Origin: Schoenoplectus triqueter
Lineage: Eukaryota; Streptophyta; Magnoliopsida; Poales; Cyperaceae
Length of the DNA: 31,447 nucleotides
Direction: 5' to 3'
Assembly: GCA_964058805.1 (NCBI GenBank)
Contig: CAXKVV010001922.1
Location: forward strand, 1 to 31,447
In this document: one piece after another, positions 1 through 9,893 of the stretch
Layout of the letters: each line of letters begins with the position of its first letter
How positions within the stretch are numbered: the first letter of the stretch is position 1
Translations under genes and position numbers: made by a program
Notes under the pieces: generated by a model
What the model saw: only the letters and a program-made list of their open reading frames with translations
Told to the model about the DNA's origin: nothing
The model's database searches: none

Positions 1-2130
1 TCAAGAGAGATGAATGTTGCTGCAAGATAATTGGAAAAGCCTTAAGAATATTTAAAGTTATATGTTGTAAGATATTAATTTATTAATTTTGAGTCTATAT
101 AGTCAAATAACAACGATTCATTAGTTGTTATAAGAGTTCATCTTGTCCACTCAAAATTTTTTAAGGCAAAAAGATTTATAAAATTACCATAGTATATTAT
201 TGTTTAATGGCTAGAAAATATTGAATAATTTGAGCAGTTACAATAGTTCACTCAACTGTTATAATACCTTTGTAGTTAGATAAATTTATCAGAGCTCAAG
301 AAATAGTTGGTCAACACAATCCAAACATTATAACGATTCTTTCAAACATGACTATGTTTTTGTTACACTTAATAATTTCTTTAATTTTATTATTTTGTAA
401 AACATTATTAAATTTAATAAGTTTTCTTTAAGACTTGATTGTAGGATCCTAAAAAGCTTTAAGGAAATGAAGAAAAAAATGATTAAAATCAGTTCAGAGA
501 CTTATATAAAGATATATGATCAGATCTCATGTAAAGATATAATTTAAAATCTTATATTCTTTATAATTGTATAAGGAAAAACTCACCGCCGTAGAAAAAC
601 ATTATAATGATTTACCAATCGTTATAACGATTCAATACACATACTAAAAAATATTTTAAGTTTTCTGTGAGCAGAGATGAGCCAAAATTAACATAATATA
701 TCGTTAGATAACGCTTTGTCAAGCATTCAACACTTCATAAAATGTATAACGATTTAGTGAATCATTATAACATTTCTGAAGATCAGTAGACTTGTCAGAA
801 GGTTGGTCAAATAGTCAAAACATTGGTAACGTTCTGTAAAGCGTTCAACGTTTCCCTCTATCGTTATAACGGTTCATCATATTCATTCCTGAACTGTTAT
901 AACATTATTTAAAATTCTGACAAGGGGTATTCTTGGAAACTCAAGATTCACTATACATAAACGTTATAACGATTGGTGAATCATTATAACGTTTTCCCTG
1001 CGCAAGAATACCAGTTCTCTCTGTTTAAGTGTTTATTTATGGTAATACTCTGTGATTATGTCAATAATTCAAAACTTTCAAAATCTCGAGCAACCCAGAG
1101 CATTCATCTTACAACAAACAAAGAGCCCATACATTCTTTCTTACAAATTATAAGAAACAAAAATCTTGAATTAGTCAAATCTAGTAGAATTCTTGTACAA
1201 TTTTCTGATTAGTGAATTGCACATCTTTGAATTTTGGCTCAATTTTCTCTTCAACATTGTTGCTATATTTTTTAGCCTTGAATGCTCTTTAGTTGTTTTT
1301 TTTGTAGTTTTTATTTTTCTTTCACTTGCATTGTGAAGAAGCTAAAACTTCTTAATTGTAATATTTTTTTAAAAATAAAGCGGCATCCCATTAGTGGGGT
1401 GAGACCTAGAGATATAAATTTCTATAACCGACCCCGTTAACATTTTGAGTTTTCTTTAAAATTTCAGCACTTGACTAACTTAGTATAAAAGTGTCATTTC
1501 GGTAAATACCATCTATCTTTATTATAGTACATCAGTTTCTGTCAAGCATTATAACATGTTATCTTTTCTTTATAAATTATTATAATGGTTGAAAAAGTTT
1601 CTTAAGGACTAAAAAGAGCACTCTTGGCAGATCATAATTAAGATTAATTTCCAAACATTATAATGGTTCAAGAATCGTTAGTAACAGTTTATCTGCCTAA
1701 CAGACAAGTGATATTTATAAAAGAATTATTTCATAACTGATTCTTTAACCAAACTCTCATAATCCTTAGCAATCAAAAAGAGCCCAATATAGCACACATT
1801 CTTCCTTGCAAGGAACACAGTAAAAAAACTCAAAACTAATAAATCATAGTCAAATTTAAAGTTGAAGATCTCCTTTTTTTTTTTTTCCTTTTGAGCCATT
1901 ATTGTGCTCTAATCTTTTGCTCATCTTTGAGTCTTGAGTGCCCACTATTTTGTTGATATATTCTCAACTTGGACTCCTCTTTTATTAGCCTTTTATAAAT
2001 GAGTCAAGTTCGTACATTTAGTTATATTGCTTTTATTGTCAATATATCGACACTCCCTTCGTGAAGTGAGACTTGGAGACGTAGGTTTTACATCAAACTC
2101 CGTTAAAATTATATGTTCTTATTTCTAGTA
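1..2130. mobile_element. Degenerate LTR-like retrotransposon remnants in tandem
   Basis: No coding capacity is visible. Two diverged copies of one unit lie about 660 bp apart. One runs from AAAGAGCCC near 1120 to a GTGAGACCTAGAGA...CCCCGTTAAC block at about 1400-1442. The other runs from AAAGAGCCC near 1777 to AGTGAGACTTGGAGACGTAGG...CTCCGTTAAAA at about 2061-2108. The blocks align almost base for base with small gaps. A GGAGACGTAGG...CCGTTAAA block followed by T-rich sequence is, from memory, like the 3' part of Ty1/copia-type plant LTRs; that assignment is inference. No TG...CA ends, primer-binding site or polypurine tract could be fixed, so the boundaries are approximate and the copies are old. 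Confidence 0.4.
600..1685. repeat. Dispersed GTTATAAC palindromes
   Basis: A near-palindromic motif built from CGTTATAACGATT, a short centre and AATCATTATAACG recurs at about 600-629, 743-772, 861-904, 960-993 and 1654-1685. Half-sites occur at about 111-132, 321-340 and 1545-1570. The copy at 960-993 is best: its 34 bases match their own reverse complement except at the centre and one mismatch on each side. The copies sit inside the LTR-like remnants and are spaced irregularly by about 100-150 bp in the densest part. Whether they are an internal feature of the LTR or separate insertions cannot be told. Confidence 0.7.
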
Positions 2131-2421
2131 ATTTATTTTGCACTCTTATGAAATCTTTCATAGGTTATTGATTCGCTACATTCTCTTAGTGATTGATTTC
2201 ATAAATTGGATTTGTTGAAACTTTTATTAAGTTGTTGATCACTCTCTATTCTCTAAATTATTTTTGATAACTTGATCTTGAATTTCTCTTTCGTGTACTT
2301 AATTGACTTGATCATTTGCTTAGATTCTTAATTAATATCATCTTAAACTTACTTATTTTCAGTATAGTCTAATTTCATTCATTATGAACATCAATTTTGT
2401 TATTTTGCACTTTATTTTTTT

Positions 2422-2968
2422 ATTATTCATGTTAATTATATTATATTGCAAATTATTCTGTTAGATTATATTTAATTTCTTTCATTATACACATTAATTA
2501 TGATATTGTAAATTTATTTTGTTATTTTGCACATTTTTATTACTTTATTATACTTCGATTAGTTGCATGTAATTTTGTTCTCTCACTCACTTGTTCAAGT
2601 TATATACAACATAATAAAAATAATAAGGATAATAAAAAAATAATGCGCATAATAAAAATAATGTGAAATGTAATAAAAATAATGTGCATAATAGAATAAT
2701 TAACATGCATAATAAAGAATAATGTCATGACAAAAAGTTAAGTGCAATATAACATAATAATGTGTAGCAAAAAATAGTTAATGTAATAATAAAAAATATA
2801 TGCAATATAATAAAAATATTGTGCAATAAAAAATTAATGTGCATAATAAAAAATAATATATAACGCAACATTAATAGTGTGCAACCTGACATAATTAATA
2901 TGAATAATAAAAAATGGATGCAATCTAACAAAAATAATATACAACATTATATAATTAACATGCATAAT
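2422..2968. repeat. AT-rich inverted repeat (foldback)
   Basis: Bases 2422-2473 match the reverse complement of 2916-2968 at roughly 80% by eye, sharing CATGTTAATTATAT and TGTTAGATT. Between and around the arms is a degenerate array of TTATT/AATAA units with TGCAC or GTGCA every 20-25 bp. It reads as one orientation before about 2570 and the opposite after about 2600. This could be an old foldback transposon or an inverted duplication of a minisatellite. No target-site duplication was found. Confidence 0.5.
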
Positions 2969-2970
2969 AC

Positions 2971-3887
2971 AAAAAGAAAAGAGCATGATTGAGAGATATG
3001 TGAATCGGTCACGAACTGGATCTGATCTAGAACAAAAAAGCAAGTGCACGATCTAGAAAAAAAAAAACTCAAACAAGATGCATAATATAAGAAATAAGGT
3101 GAATAATTCATTGAGGTGCATAATACAGGAGATAATGTGCTTTAATACAAGAGATGCATAATTCATGAAACGATGCCTGATCTGATGACATCGATTATTC
3201 GATTGTGGTATCCGCCGAACATTTTCTTTGTATTATGCCTACGTTGAGAATTGAGAATTGGAGACCAACTATATTACAATCATGTGATTTTCTTTTTTTC
3301 TGAAAATTGCTACATAATTACAATTCTTTTTTTCGATGAAATTACATTCCAGTTTGAAAGCTCAAGGCTTTAGTAATTTTAGAAAATTTTAATCTCAAAA
3401 ATATTTTTTACAATTTGTCTAAAAGAAATATAGAAAAGAGAGTTTTTTTTCGATTTTTTTTCTTTTACCAGAGGTCTTGACCATATGTATGTGGCTCCAC
3501 TTTGATCTTAAATTTTCAATCACAATGAACATGCTTTGATCTAAGATTTGATTTCTCATTTTCAAACCTTATAACTTTGATTGGATAATTGTTTATCTAA
3601 ACTTATTTCTCTACATGACAATTTTCATGAGGAGGTAGCACATAACAGATAAGCATGCTTTCAAAATTGGTTACCTGTACTGGTGGGCTGCAACATTCGT
3701 CACACTATCCTCTGCACATACACCCAAAAGAAAATTAATTTTATATTAACAATCCTCCAAGCCGCTTACAAATGGCCTCATTTATACAGGTTGTGTTACA
3801 TTGGACTATCGTGGGACCACCTTTATTCCCTTTCTTTTTTGCCCTCTCTAGTTCCCTCTACAAACTAAATTCCCTCCTCTTCCCCAT
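2971..3887. other. 5' flank of peroxidase gene 1, no gene seen
   Basis: No credible coding region. Bases 3078-3170 hold three to four loose copies of a GATGCATAATA-containing unit that continue the AT-rich repeat to the left. The last few hundred bases become less AT-skewed toward the promoter and turn pyrimidine-rich just before the TATA box. Confidence 0.5.
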
Positions 3888-3895
3888 TATATAAA
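3888..3895 (+). promoter_or_regulatory. TATA box of peroxidase gene 1
   Basis: TATATAAA lies 73 bp before the ATG at 3968, inside a CT-rich stretch (CCTCCTCTTCCCC just upstream), as in many plant core promoters. This places the likely transcription start near 3920 with a short leader ending in a GAGAGAGAG run. Confidence 0.7.
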
Positions 3896-3967
3896 CATTC
3901 ACTTACCCACATAGCAGAGCAAGATATACAGAGTCACTTTGTGTGTGTGAGAGAGAGGTACATAAAA

Positions 3968-6900
3968 ATGGAGAAGCCCCAAATCTTTTGCTCAGTAGTT
4001 GTGTTGCTAGTTTTAGCACCAAACCTAGCAACTGCACAGTTGAAACAGAATTACTATGCTAACATATGCCCGAATGTCGAGTCGATTGTGCGCTCGACCG
4101 TGTCACAAAAGCTGCAATCCAGCTTCGCGGCAGCTGCCGGCACTCTGCGCATGTTCTTCCACGACTGTTTTGTCCGGGTATTTTGCAAGAATATTAAACA
4201 TTATTTATGTATTGTGTGTTTGTGCATTTAGCATTCATTTCAAACCTTCAAATTAAGTGAAAAATATGCCTCAAATTAATTAACATTCATGATTTTCTTT
4301 CTTGTGTGAAGGGCTGTGATGCATCGGTGCTGTTATCGGCACCAAATGGAGATGACGAGCACAACGCAGGTGCCGACGTGACGCTCTCGGCAGATGCTCT
4401 GGACCTGGTAAACAAGATTAAAGCGGCCATTGACAGCAACTCTCAGTGTACCAACAAGGTCTCCTGCGCTGACATTCTGGCCATGGCAGCTAGAGATGTG
4501 GTTTCACTTGTGAGTACACCTACTTCCTTTTAATTACTTGTTACACTGCATGCACTGACATAACTATTTCTTAATTTGTTAGTGATTTCACTTATGTTAC
4601 ATGCGACATAGATTAGGTTGCCTTTTTACCAAATTATATGCTTTCCGTTCTCTGAATTTATTAATTTTAGTTATGTTTAACAGTTAATTCAAATTGTGGT
4701 TATAGTTTGTATGCATGCATGTGCTATTGTTGGTGTTAAACTGTTAATGGTACATGCGAATATGCGATTTTAATTGGAAAATCTTATCGATTCAAAAAAC
4801 TTTTTAAATGATAACTCGTAACATTCACATTCGCATGTGGAAGCGTTCGAATTGGACCATTTTTTGGGCTCATAAGTCATATCTAATTTGACAGCTAATA
4901 ACGGGGTTCGACCCCATGCGTCGGATACGCGGCAATAGTCTTAATCACTTTTCGGCTCAGCTTTTATCATTTACTTTCTCCAGTTATTTACAAACGGAGA
5001 TATCCATGGTTTAATTGAAAGAAGATTATTACATCTATGGTACATATAAAACTAACACCAAAACCGTGTAAAAAGTGTGATTGCAATAATAAAAGGGATT
5101 ATATATTTCTGTCTTCTTACTTCCGTATAAAATAAAAGTTGGTACGTTGGAAACCGTTGGCAATAAATATGTTCTTGCCGAAAAGAAACTAAAAGAAATT
5201 AATTGAAGTTTGACTTAAAAAATAAAAAATGCATGCAGCCATTCAATAAAATTCAAGGGGTCACGCATGGGCGGATCCAAGATAGACGTCATCCGGCACT
5301 CGAGCATCTCTCAGTTTACTGAAAAATAAAAATTATATAGTAAAAAATAAATTTTCTTTTGATCCAAATATTTTATTTATTTAAACCAAACACCTCTATC
5401 GATTTTTTCTCTGGCTGGGGCGTGACGACAAACTAAGATCATAAATGTGACCAAGGATAGTTCCAACATAACAATTATTTCTCCATTTAATATGAGAAAG
5501 GAGAAGAAAAGTGCCGCCTTTTGTACGGCCTGCAATTCTGTGTAAATGTAAAGGATACTGGGTACAGCAAGAATTTAGCTGGCCTCACGGACCTTTTTTC
5601 CCACAACCGAAATATTATTTTTTTTAAAAAAAAAATTAAGGTTTCAAACAAATAATATGGAGCATTAGCTGGACATGTGTGCTAGGTATGCATTAATTGC
5701 CCTGCTCTACCTCTGCTGTTAGATTGCAATCTTTGGAGTATTCTGGTTTTCTCCAGAGCTAGCTGTAGATAGTAAGTTCATTTTGATTGAAACGTTTCTC
5801 ATATTCTTTTGAGGCATTAATTTGAATATTATCAGCTAAATTTTAAAAGTATAACAAAATTGTTACAATTTTTTAAGTAATATCCCTGTCTTTGGTTGCT
5901 TTCACTACCATTTTAACAACTGTATCATAATCATGTGAACTTCATCAGTAAATGAATAAACTCTTGAAGCAGTGAAGCTTAAACTGCATGTAATTTTTAC
6001 TTAATTGTCATGTATATATTTAATATATCAATATCATGCGCTGATACTCCAGGAGTTGGCTTCTAGCAATTGTTCATTTGTGTATTTAAGTACTAACAGT
6101 AATTATTTTGTCTCCAATTGGCAGACCGGAGGGCCATCTTACCCGGTTGAGCTCGGCCGCCTCGATGGGAGGGTGTCGACACGGGCCATAGTGAAGTACA
6201 GCCTGCCTGGCCCAAGTTTCAACTTAGATCAGTTGAACTCTTTGTTCTTTGCAAATGGACTCAGTCAGACCGACATGATCGCTCTTTCTGGTACGCCATT
6301 GATACTCTGTTAAACTATTTCCTGATTGCATATAGTTGTTGTTGATTTAATCATTAGTCATGGTATTAGTTCATATACTGTAGGAATTTCGATGTTATTT
6401 GCTAATTTATTACGTACAATACAATTTCTCCATGTAGCCCCTTACATGACTGACATTTTGAAGTGGTATTTTTGGGTCCCAAATGTTTGTTTGGTAAGGG
6501 ACAATCAAGGGGTTAAAATCTATTGACACTGTAAAATGTTCCAATTACTCTGAATTTGGATGGTTGAATATAGTTATACAAGGGATAACATATATACCAG
6601 GTGCATGGACGTGTAACCAACAAGAATATAATCATATTCGGAATGGATAAAAAATTGATATGAAAAACAAAAAAATTAAAATTTTCGAATTTACACATGT
6701 GCTAGAAGTGAAAGTAAAATAATTAAGGGGTCAATTAGCTATTAGTCAGTATCAACTAAACAAGAATTACTGGTATGATTTGAACCAGCTGTATTTTTGT
6801 CGGTGGATCCTCCAATTTATTGGAAAATTATACCCAACTGTACTTTCTCTTCTTATTGCTCCTCGAGGGGTACCTTTTACAGGACAAAGGTGGGCCTACC

Positions 6901-7994
6901 ATCGCTTGTCTAATGATAAAAAAAATGTAACTGTAAATTGTCTTATATTATTTCATAGCCCGTTGTACTCTTCTGTTCCATTTTGACCCATACCTCAACA
7001 ACAGTATTCCCAAATTTGTTGAACACAAGAGTCGTATCTTAGAAAGTTTTTCAATTTAGTGCCAGAATAGTATTTTTTTTGAAGAAGGCCAGAATAGTAT
7101 ATTAGTATTTAAATATGAGAGTAATTCTAGTGTACATTCAACTTTTATGCTACATCCAATGTTTATGGTACATCTTTTTAAAAAATATTATTCAAATGAA
7201 AAATGAAAAATAATAGAATGCATTTATAATGATTTAGATAGATTGTATTTAAAATTTTAGTCAATTTGAAGAAGTTATTGTCTTTCATCATATAATTTTT
7301 AAATTTTGATGGCGGAGTTCAATGGAATTTTGATGAATAATTAGTTAATTTTTAAATTATTTCAAATTTGATATACATTCTATTTAAGACGTTAAAAACA
7401 TATCTATGATTTGAGATTTATCATTTGAATAATATTTTAAAAATATATATATCATAAACATTGGATGTATAAAAGTTAGATATACACTATAATTACTCTT
7501 TAAATATTCATTCGTCTCCTCATCATTTCTTTTGTAACAAATTAACCAATATATATATATTTCTTTGATGTTTAGGTGCCCACACCATTGGTGTAACCCA
7601 TTGCAACAAATTTATCCGTCGGATCTACACATTCAAGAAGCCGCCACAATCAAAGGCACAGTGGAATCCACCGATGAACCTCTGGTTCTTGCGGCAGTTG
7701 CGCAAGACATGCCCGATAAATTCCAGCCAATCAGCGGTTGCAATGCTCGACAACCAAACCCCGTTCAAATTTGACAATGCCTACTACCAGAATTTGCAAC
7801 AGTTGAAGGGTATTCTGGCTTCAGATCAGATTTTGTTCAGTGACAGGAGGTCCAGAGCAACCGTAAACTGGTTTGCATCGAATCAGACTGCCTTTTTTGA
7901 ATCGTTCATGTCTGCCATGACTAAGCTCGGTCGGGTCGGTGTGAAGACCAGAAGTGACGGAGAGATTCGACGAGTATGCACTGCTGTGAATTAG
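3968..7994 (+). CDS. Class III secretory peroxidase, gene 1 (four exons)
   Basis: Haem peroxidase (EC 1.11.1.7) of the plant secretory family, predicted to act in the cell wall or apoplast. The exons are 3968-4177, 4312-4509, 6125-6290 and 7576-7994. All introns are GT-AG, in phases 0, 0 and 1; joined, they give 330 aa, the usual family length. Residues 1-23 are a signal peptide (ATA|QL cut). The distal pair is R61 and H65 in LRMFFHDC, E86 is kept, and the proximal haem ligand is H194 in SGAHTIG. The proximal calcium site is T195, D250, T253 and D258. All eight family cysteines are present (34, 67, 72, 116, 122, 201, 237, 326). SNQT near the C-terminus is a glycosylation sequon. Oddities: introns 2 and 3 are 1615 and 1285 bp, and the loop after RIY is four residues longer than in horseradish peroxidase, with the usual DPT replaced by NPP. 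The ATG at 3968 was chosen over an in-frame upstream one at 3941 because it starts a clean signal peptide. Confidence 0.95.
4510..6124 (+). other. Long intron 2 of peroxidase gene 1
   Basis: The 1615-bp intron starts GTGAGT and ends GGCAG. Its counterparts in genes 2 and 3 are 106 and 94 bp, so about 1.5 kb has been gained or kept here. It holds no open frame of note. A short tRNA T-arm-like string (GGGGTTCGACCCC, 4900-4912) and a GC-rich patch at 5268-5310 look like fragments of old mobile elements, but no ends or target duplications were found. Confidence 0.6.
7117..7498. mobile_element. Mutator-type MITE in intron 3 of gene 1
   Basis: A 382-bp non-coding element. The first ~80 bases (GAGAGTAATTCTAGTG at the tip) match the reverse complement of the last ~80, with mismatches and small gaps. 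TTTAAATAT flanks it directly at 7108-7116 and 7499-7507, a 9-bp target-site duplication. Long terminal inverted repeats with a 9-bp duplication are typical of the Mutator superfamily. It explains about 390 bp of the enlarged intron 3 (6291-7575). The rest of that intron shows nothing recognisable. Confidence 0.75.
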
Positions 7995-8365
7995 GTTTGG
8001 GTATGCCTGTGATTTGTGTAGTTGATAAAATTTTTTTCCTGTGGAAAGTATATTCATATTTTGTTCCTATTCTTGGTTGATTGTGACAAGTTATCGTCTC
8101 GATAGCACAGCTTGTGTATCATATATATACTTTGTCTTCGATCCAATATATATACAAATTAAAGTGAATGAAATTGATTTTGCTTTTTGTAAAGAGATTA
8201 CTGGGTATAAGTTATGTTCTGTGTAGATGTTAACAACTTACTCGTTACTTTTAGTTTCTTTTTTTAACTAAAATTAGGATAATATTTTGATTTAATCTTC
8301 AAATTCTTTATCTTGCGTCATCGCTATATATATATATATACATGCCAGCTAGCAGCACATATATC
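7995..8365. other. 3' flank of peroxidase gene 1
   Basis: 3' untranslated region and flank. No canonical AATAAA is seen close to the stop; TTTGTA at about 8186 and AT-rich runs could serve as plant far- and near-upstream elements. A (TA)n run lies at about 8327-8341. Confidence 0.4.
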
Positions 8366-9036
8366 AGGGATCACTTGATAATGGATTATTTTGACAATTG
8401 ATAATTATACTCTAAATAAATTAAAAATAAATGTTAAAATATAAAAAAATATATATATCTTGAAATAATAAATCGATAACCTTTTAAATGATAACTAAAC
8501 TGTATAAAATTTAAACTCTATCAATCCATAAGTTGAAATATCTATAAACTTCTTCATTTATAAGATTTTATTTTTAGTTTATTTAGAGTGACATCAAGAT
8601 AGGGGTGTCAATGAGTCGGGTCGGGTTCGGATCGGATCATATTATTTTATTATTTTTTAATCTGATCCGAACCTAACCCGATTAAATTCGGATCAAAAAT
8701 TTTTGATCCATACCCGACCCAATCCGATCCGTGTAAAATAATTAAATATTTATTAATTATTTTTATATAATTTTAAGTAATTAGATATTAATTAATTTAT
8801 AATTAATCTTAATTAGTGTATAATTAAGTTTTAATTAGTATTAAATCATAAAATTACTTTAAAAAATATAATTAATAGGGTCAGGTCGGTTTGACCCAAA
8901 CCCGACCCGACCCGATTTGGATCAAAAAAATCAAACTCATACCCAACCCATTTATTTTCGGATCATGTCAAGTCAGACCAATAATTGACACCCCTACATC
9001 AAGATCGTCAAAATAACCCATTGGCGAGTGATCCTT
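8366..9036. mobile_element. Foldback MITE, copy A, split by a second insertion
   Basis: The left end (AGGGATCACTTGATAATGG, then TTATTTTGAC) matches the reverse complement of the right end (AAGGATCACTCGCCAATGG, then TTATTTTGAC). Inside, CTCTAAATAAA on the left is matched by TTTATTTAGAG at about 8578-8588. The arms only pair properly once the nested element at 8601-8995 and one copy of its target duplication are removed, leaving about 265 bp. It belongs to the same family as the element at 9546-9893. No clear target duplication was found for this outer element. Confidence 0.65.
8601..8995. mobile_element. Nested MITE with perfect 10-bp target duplication
   Basis: A 395-bp non-coding element with tips AGGGGTGTCAAT and ATTGACACCCCT. 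It is flanked by the direct repeat ACATCAAGAT at 8591-8600 and 8996-9005. The subterminal regions are rich in GGGTCGG / CCGACCC and GGATC motifs in both orientations, while the middle is extremely AT-rich. A 9-11 bp duplication with these tips suggests a Mutator-like non-autonomous element, though an hAT-type element cannot be ruled out. It sits inside foldback copy A, so it is the younger insertion. Confidence 0.85.
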
Positions 9037-9545
9037 TTCATCACAAAAATATTGTATCTGAATAATTTTATTAATTATCTTTAATAAATTTTATTTTTCT
9101 TGATATAGTATCTATAAAATTGAATTAATTATCTTTAATATCTTAATATATATCATTAATATTTTGATGGTTCAAACTATATCATTTCAATAAAAAAGTT
9201 ATTTGAAATTGTATGGAAGTCAGGGAGTGTTAAGGAATATTGTATGGAAGTCATGTGAGTGAGGTGTATGTATTGTGAAATTGTATGAAAATGATATGAG
9301 TAGCCATCATTACAATTAAAATTATCGTCGTGTAGACTTTCAAAATTGTAATTATAGCGGCTAAGATTTTAATTTACCCCAAAATTTTTGTAATCGTGAT
9401 TGCCTTTTCAACAGGAGAAGATATGTGATGTATTAGTTTTAAGTTATAATTGATTATAACGATATATATAAGGAGTTATGAGTTAGAATCTCCATGACAA
9501 AAAAAAAAGAGGAGTCGACTCTGGACAAACAAATATATAAGAGAG
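9037..9545. other. Spacer between two foldback elements, no gene seen
   Basis: AT-rich and non-coding. It contains a loose duplication of TTGTATGGAAGTCA (about 9210 and 9239) and a purine-rich run at about 9498-9512. Nothing else is recognisable. Confidence 0.5.
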
Positions 9546-9893
9546 GGGATCGGTTGACAATGGGTTATTTTGACAATTTTGATAATAGATCTCTAAATAA
9601 ATTTAAAAAAAATCTTAAAAATGAAAAAAATTATAGATATGTTCTTCTATCTATGGATTGATAGTAATTCAAATTTCATACAATTTTATTATCATTTGAT
9701 AGTCCATCAAAGATCGTTTAATTGAAACCGTTGTAAATTACATGAAAATTTGATAATCTTTGATGGACTAAAAACGATAATGAAATCATATGAAATTTGA
9801 ATGACCATCAATTCATAAGTAGAAGAACACATCTATAATTTTTTTTTTCAGATTTTTTTATATTTATTTAGAGATTCATTGTCAACTGATCCC
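9546..9893. mobile_element. Foldback MITE, copy B
   Basis: A 348-bp element that is close to one full palindrome. The left arm begins GGGATCGGTTGACAATGGG and the right arm, reverse-complemented, GGGATCAGTTGACAATGAA. Pairing continues through CTCTAAATAAAT, ATGTTCTTCTA, ATTCAAATTTCATA and AGTCCATCAAAGAT toward a centre near 9735. AATATATAAGAGAG before it and TTCTCAATATATAA after it suggest the inverted repeat may extend about 12 bp further each side. It has no coding capacity. Copy A at 8366-9036 is a relative. Confidence 0.8.

Noticed and set aside
2725..3049. Hydrophobic minus-strand open frames as membrane proteins
   Set aside because: They are a by-product of the AT-rich repeat. Ile, Phe and Leu codons come from TTATT-type units, and there is no recognisable domain.
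4895..4935. GGGGTTCGACCCC as part of a tRNA gene
   Set aside because: Only a T-arm-like hairpin is present. No D arm, anticodon arm or acceptor pairing could be built around it.
7610..7680. Frameshift in exon 4 of gene 1 causing the odd loop
   Set aside because: The reading frame before and after matches the family in the same phase, and WNPPMN aligns in frame with VDPTMN of gene 2. An in-frame change fits better.
7821..8057. Minus-strand open frame opposite the end of gene 1
   Set aside because: A shadow of exon 4 of the peroxidase.
8366..9893. CRISPR-like or plasmid-type direct repeats
   Set aside because: Repeats are inverted terminal arms of MITEs, not regularly spaced direct repeats, and the setting is a plant nuclear genome.
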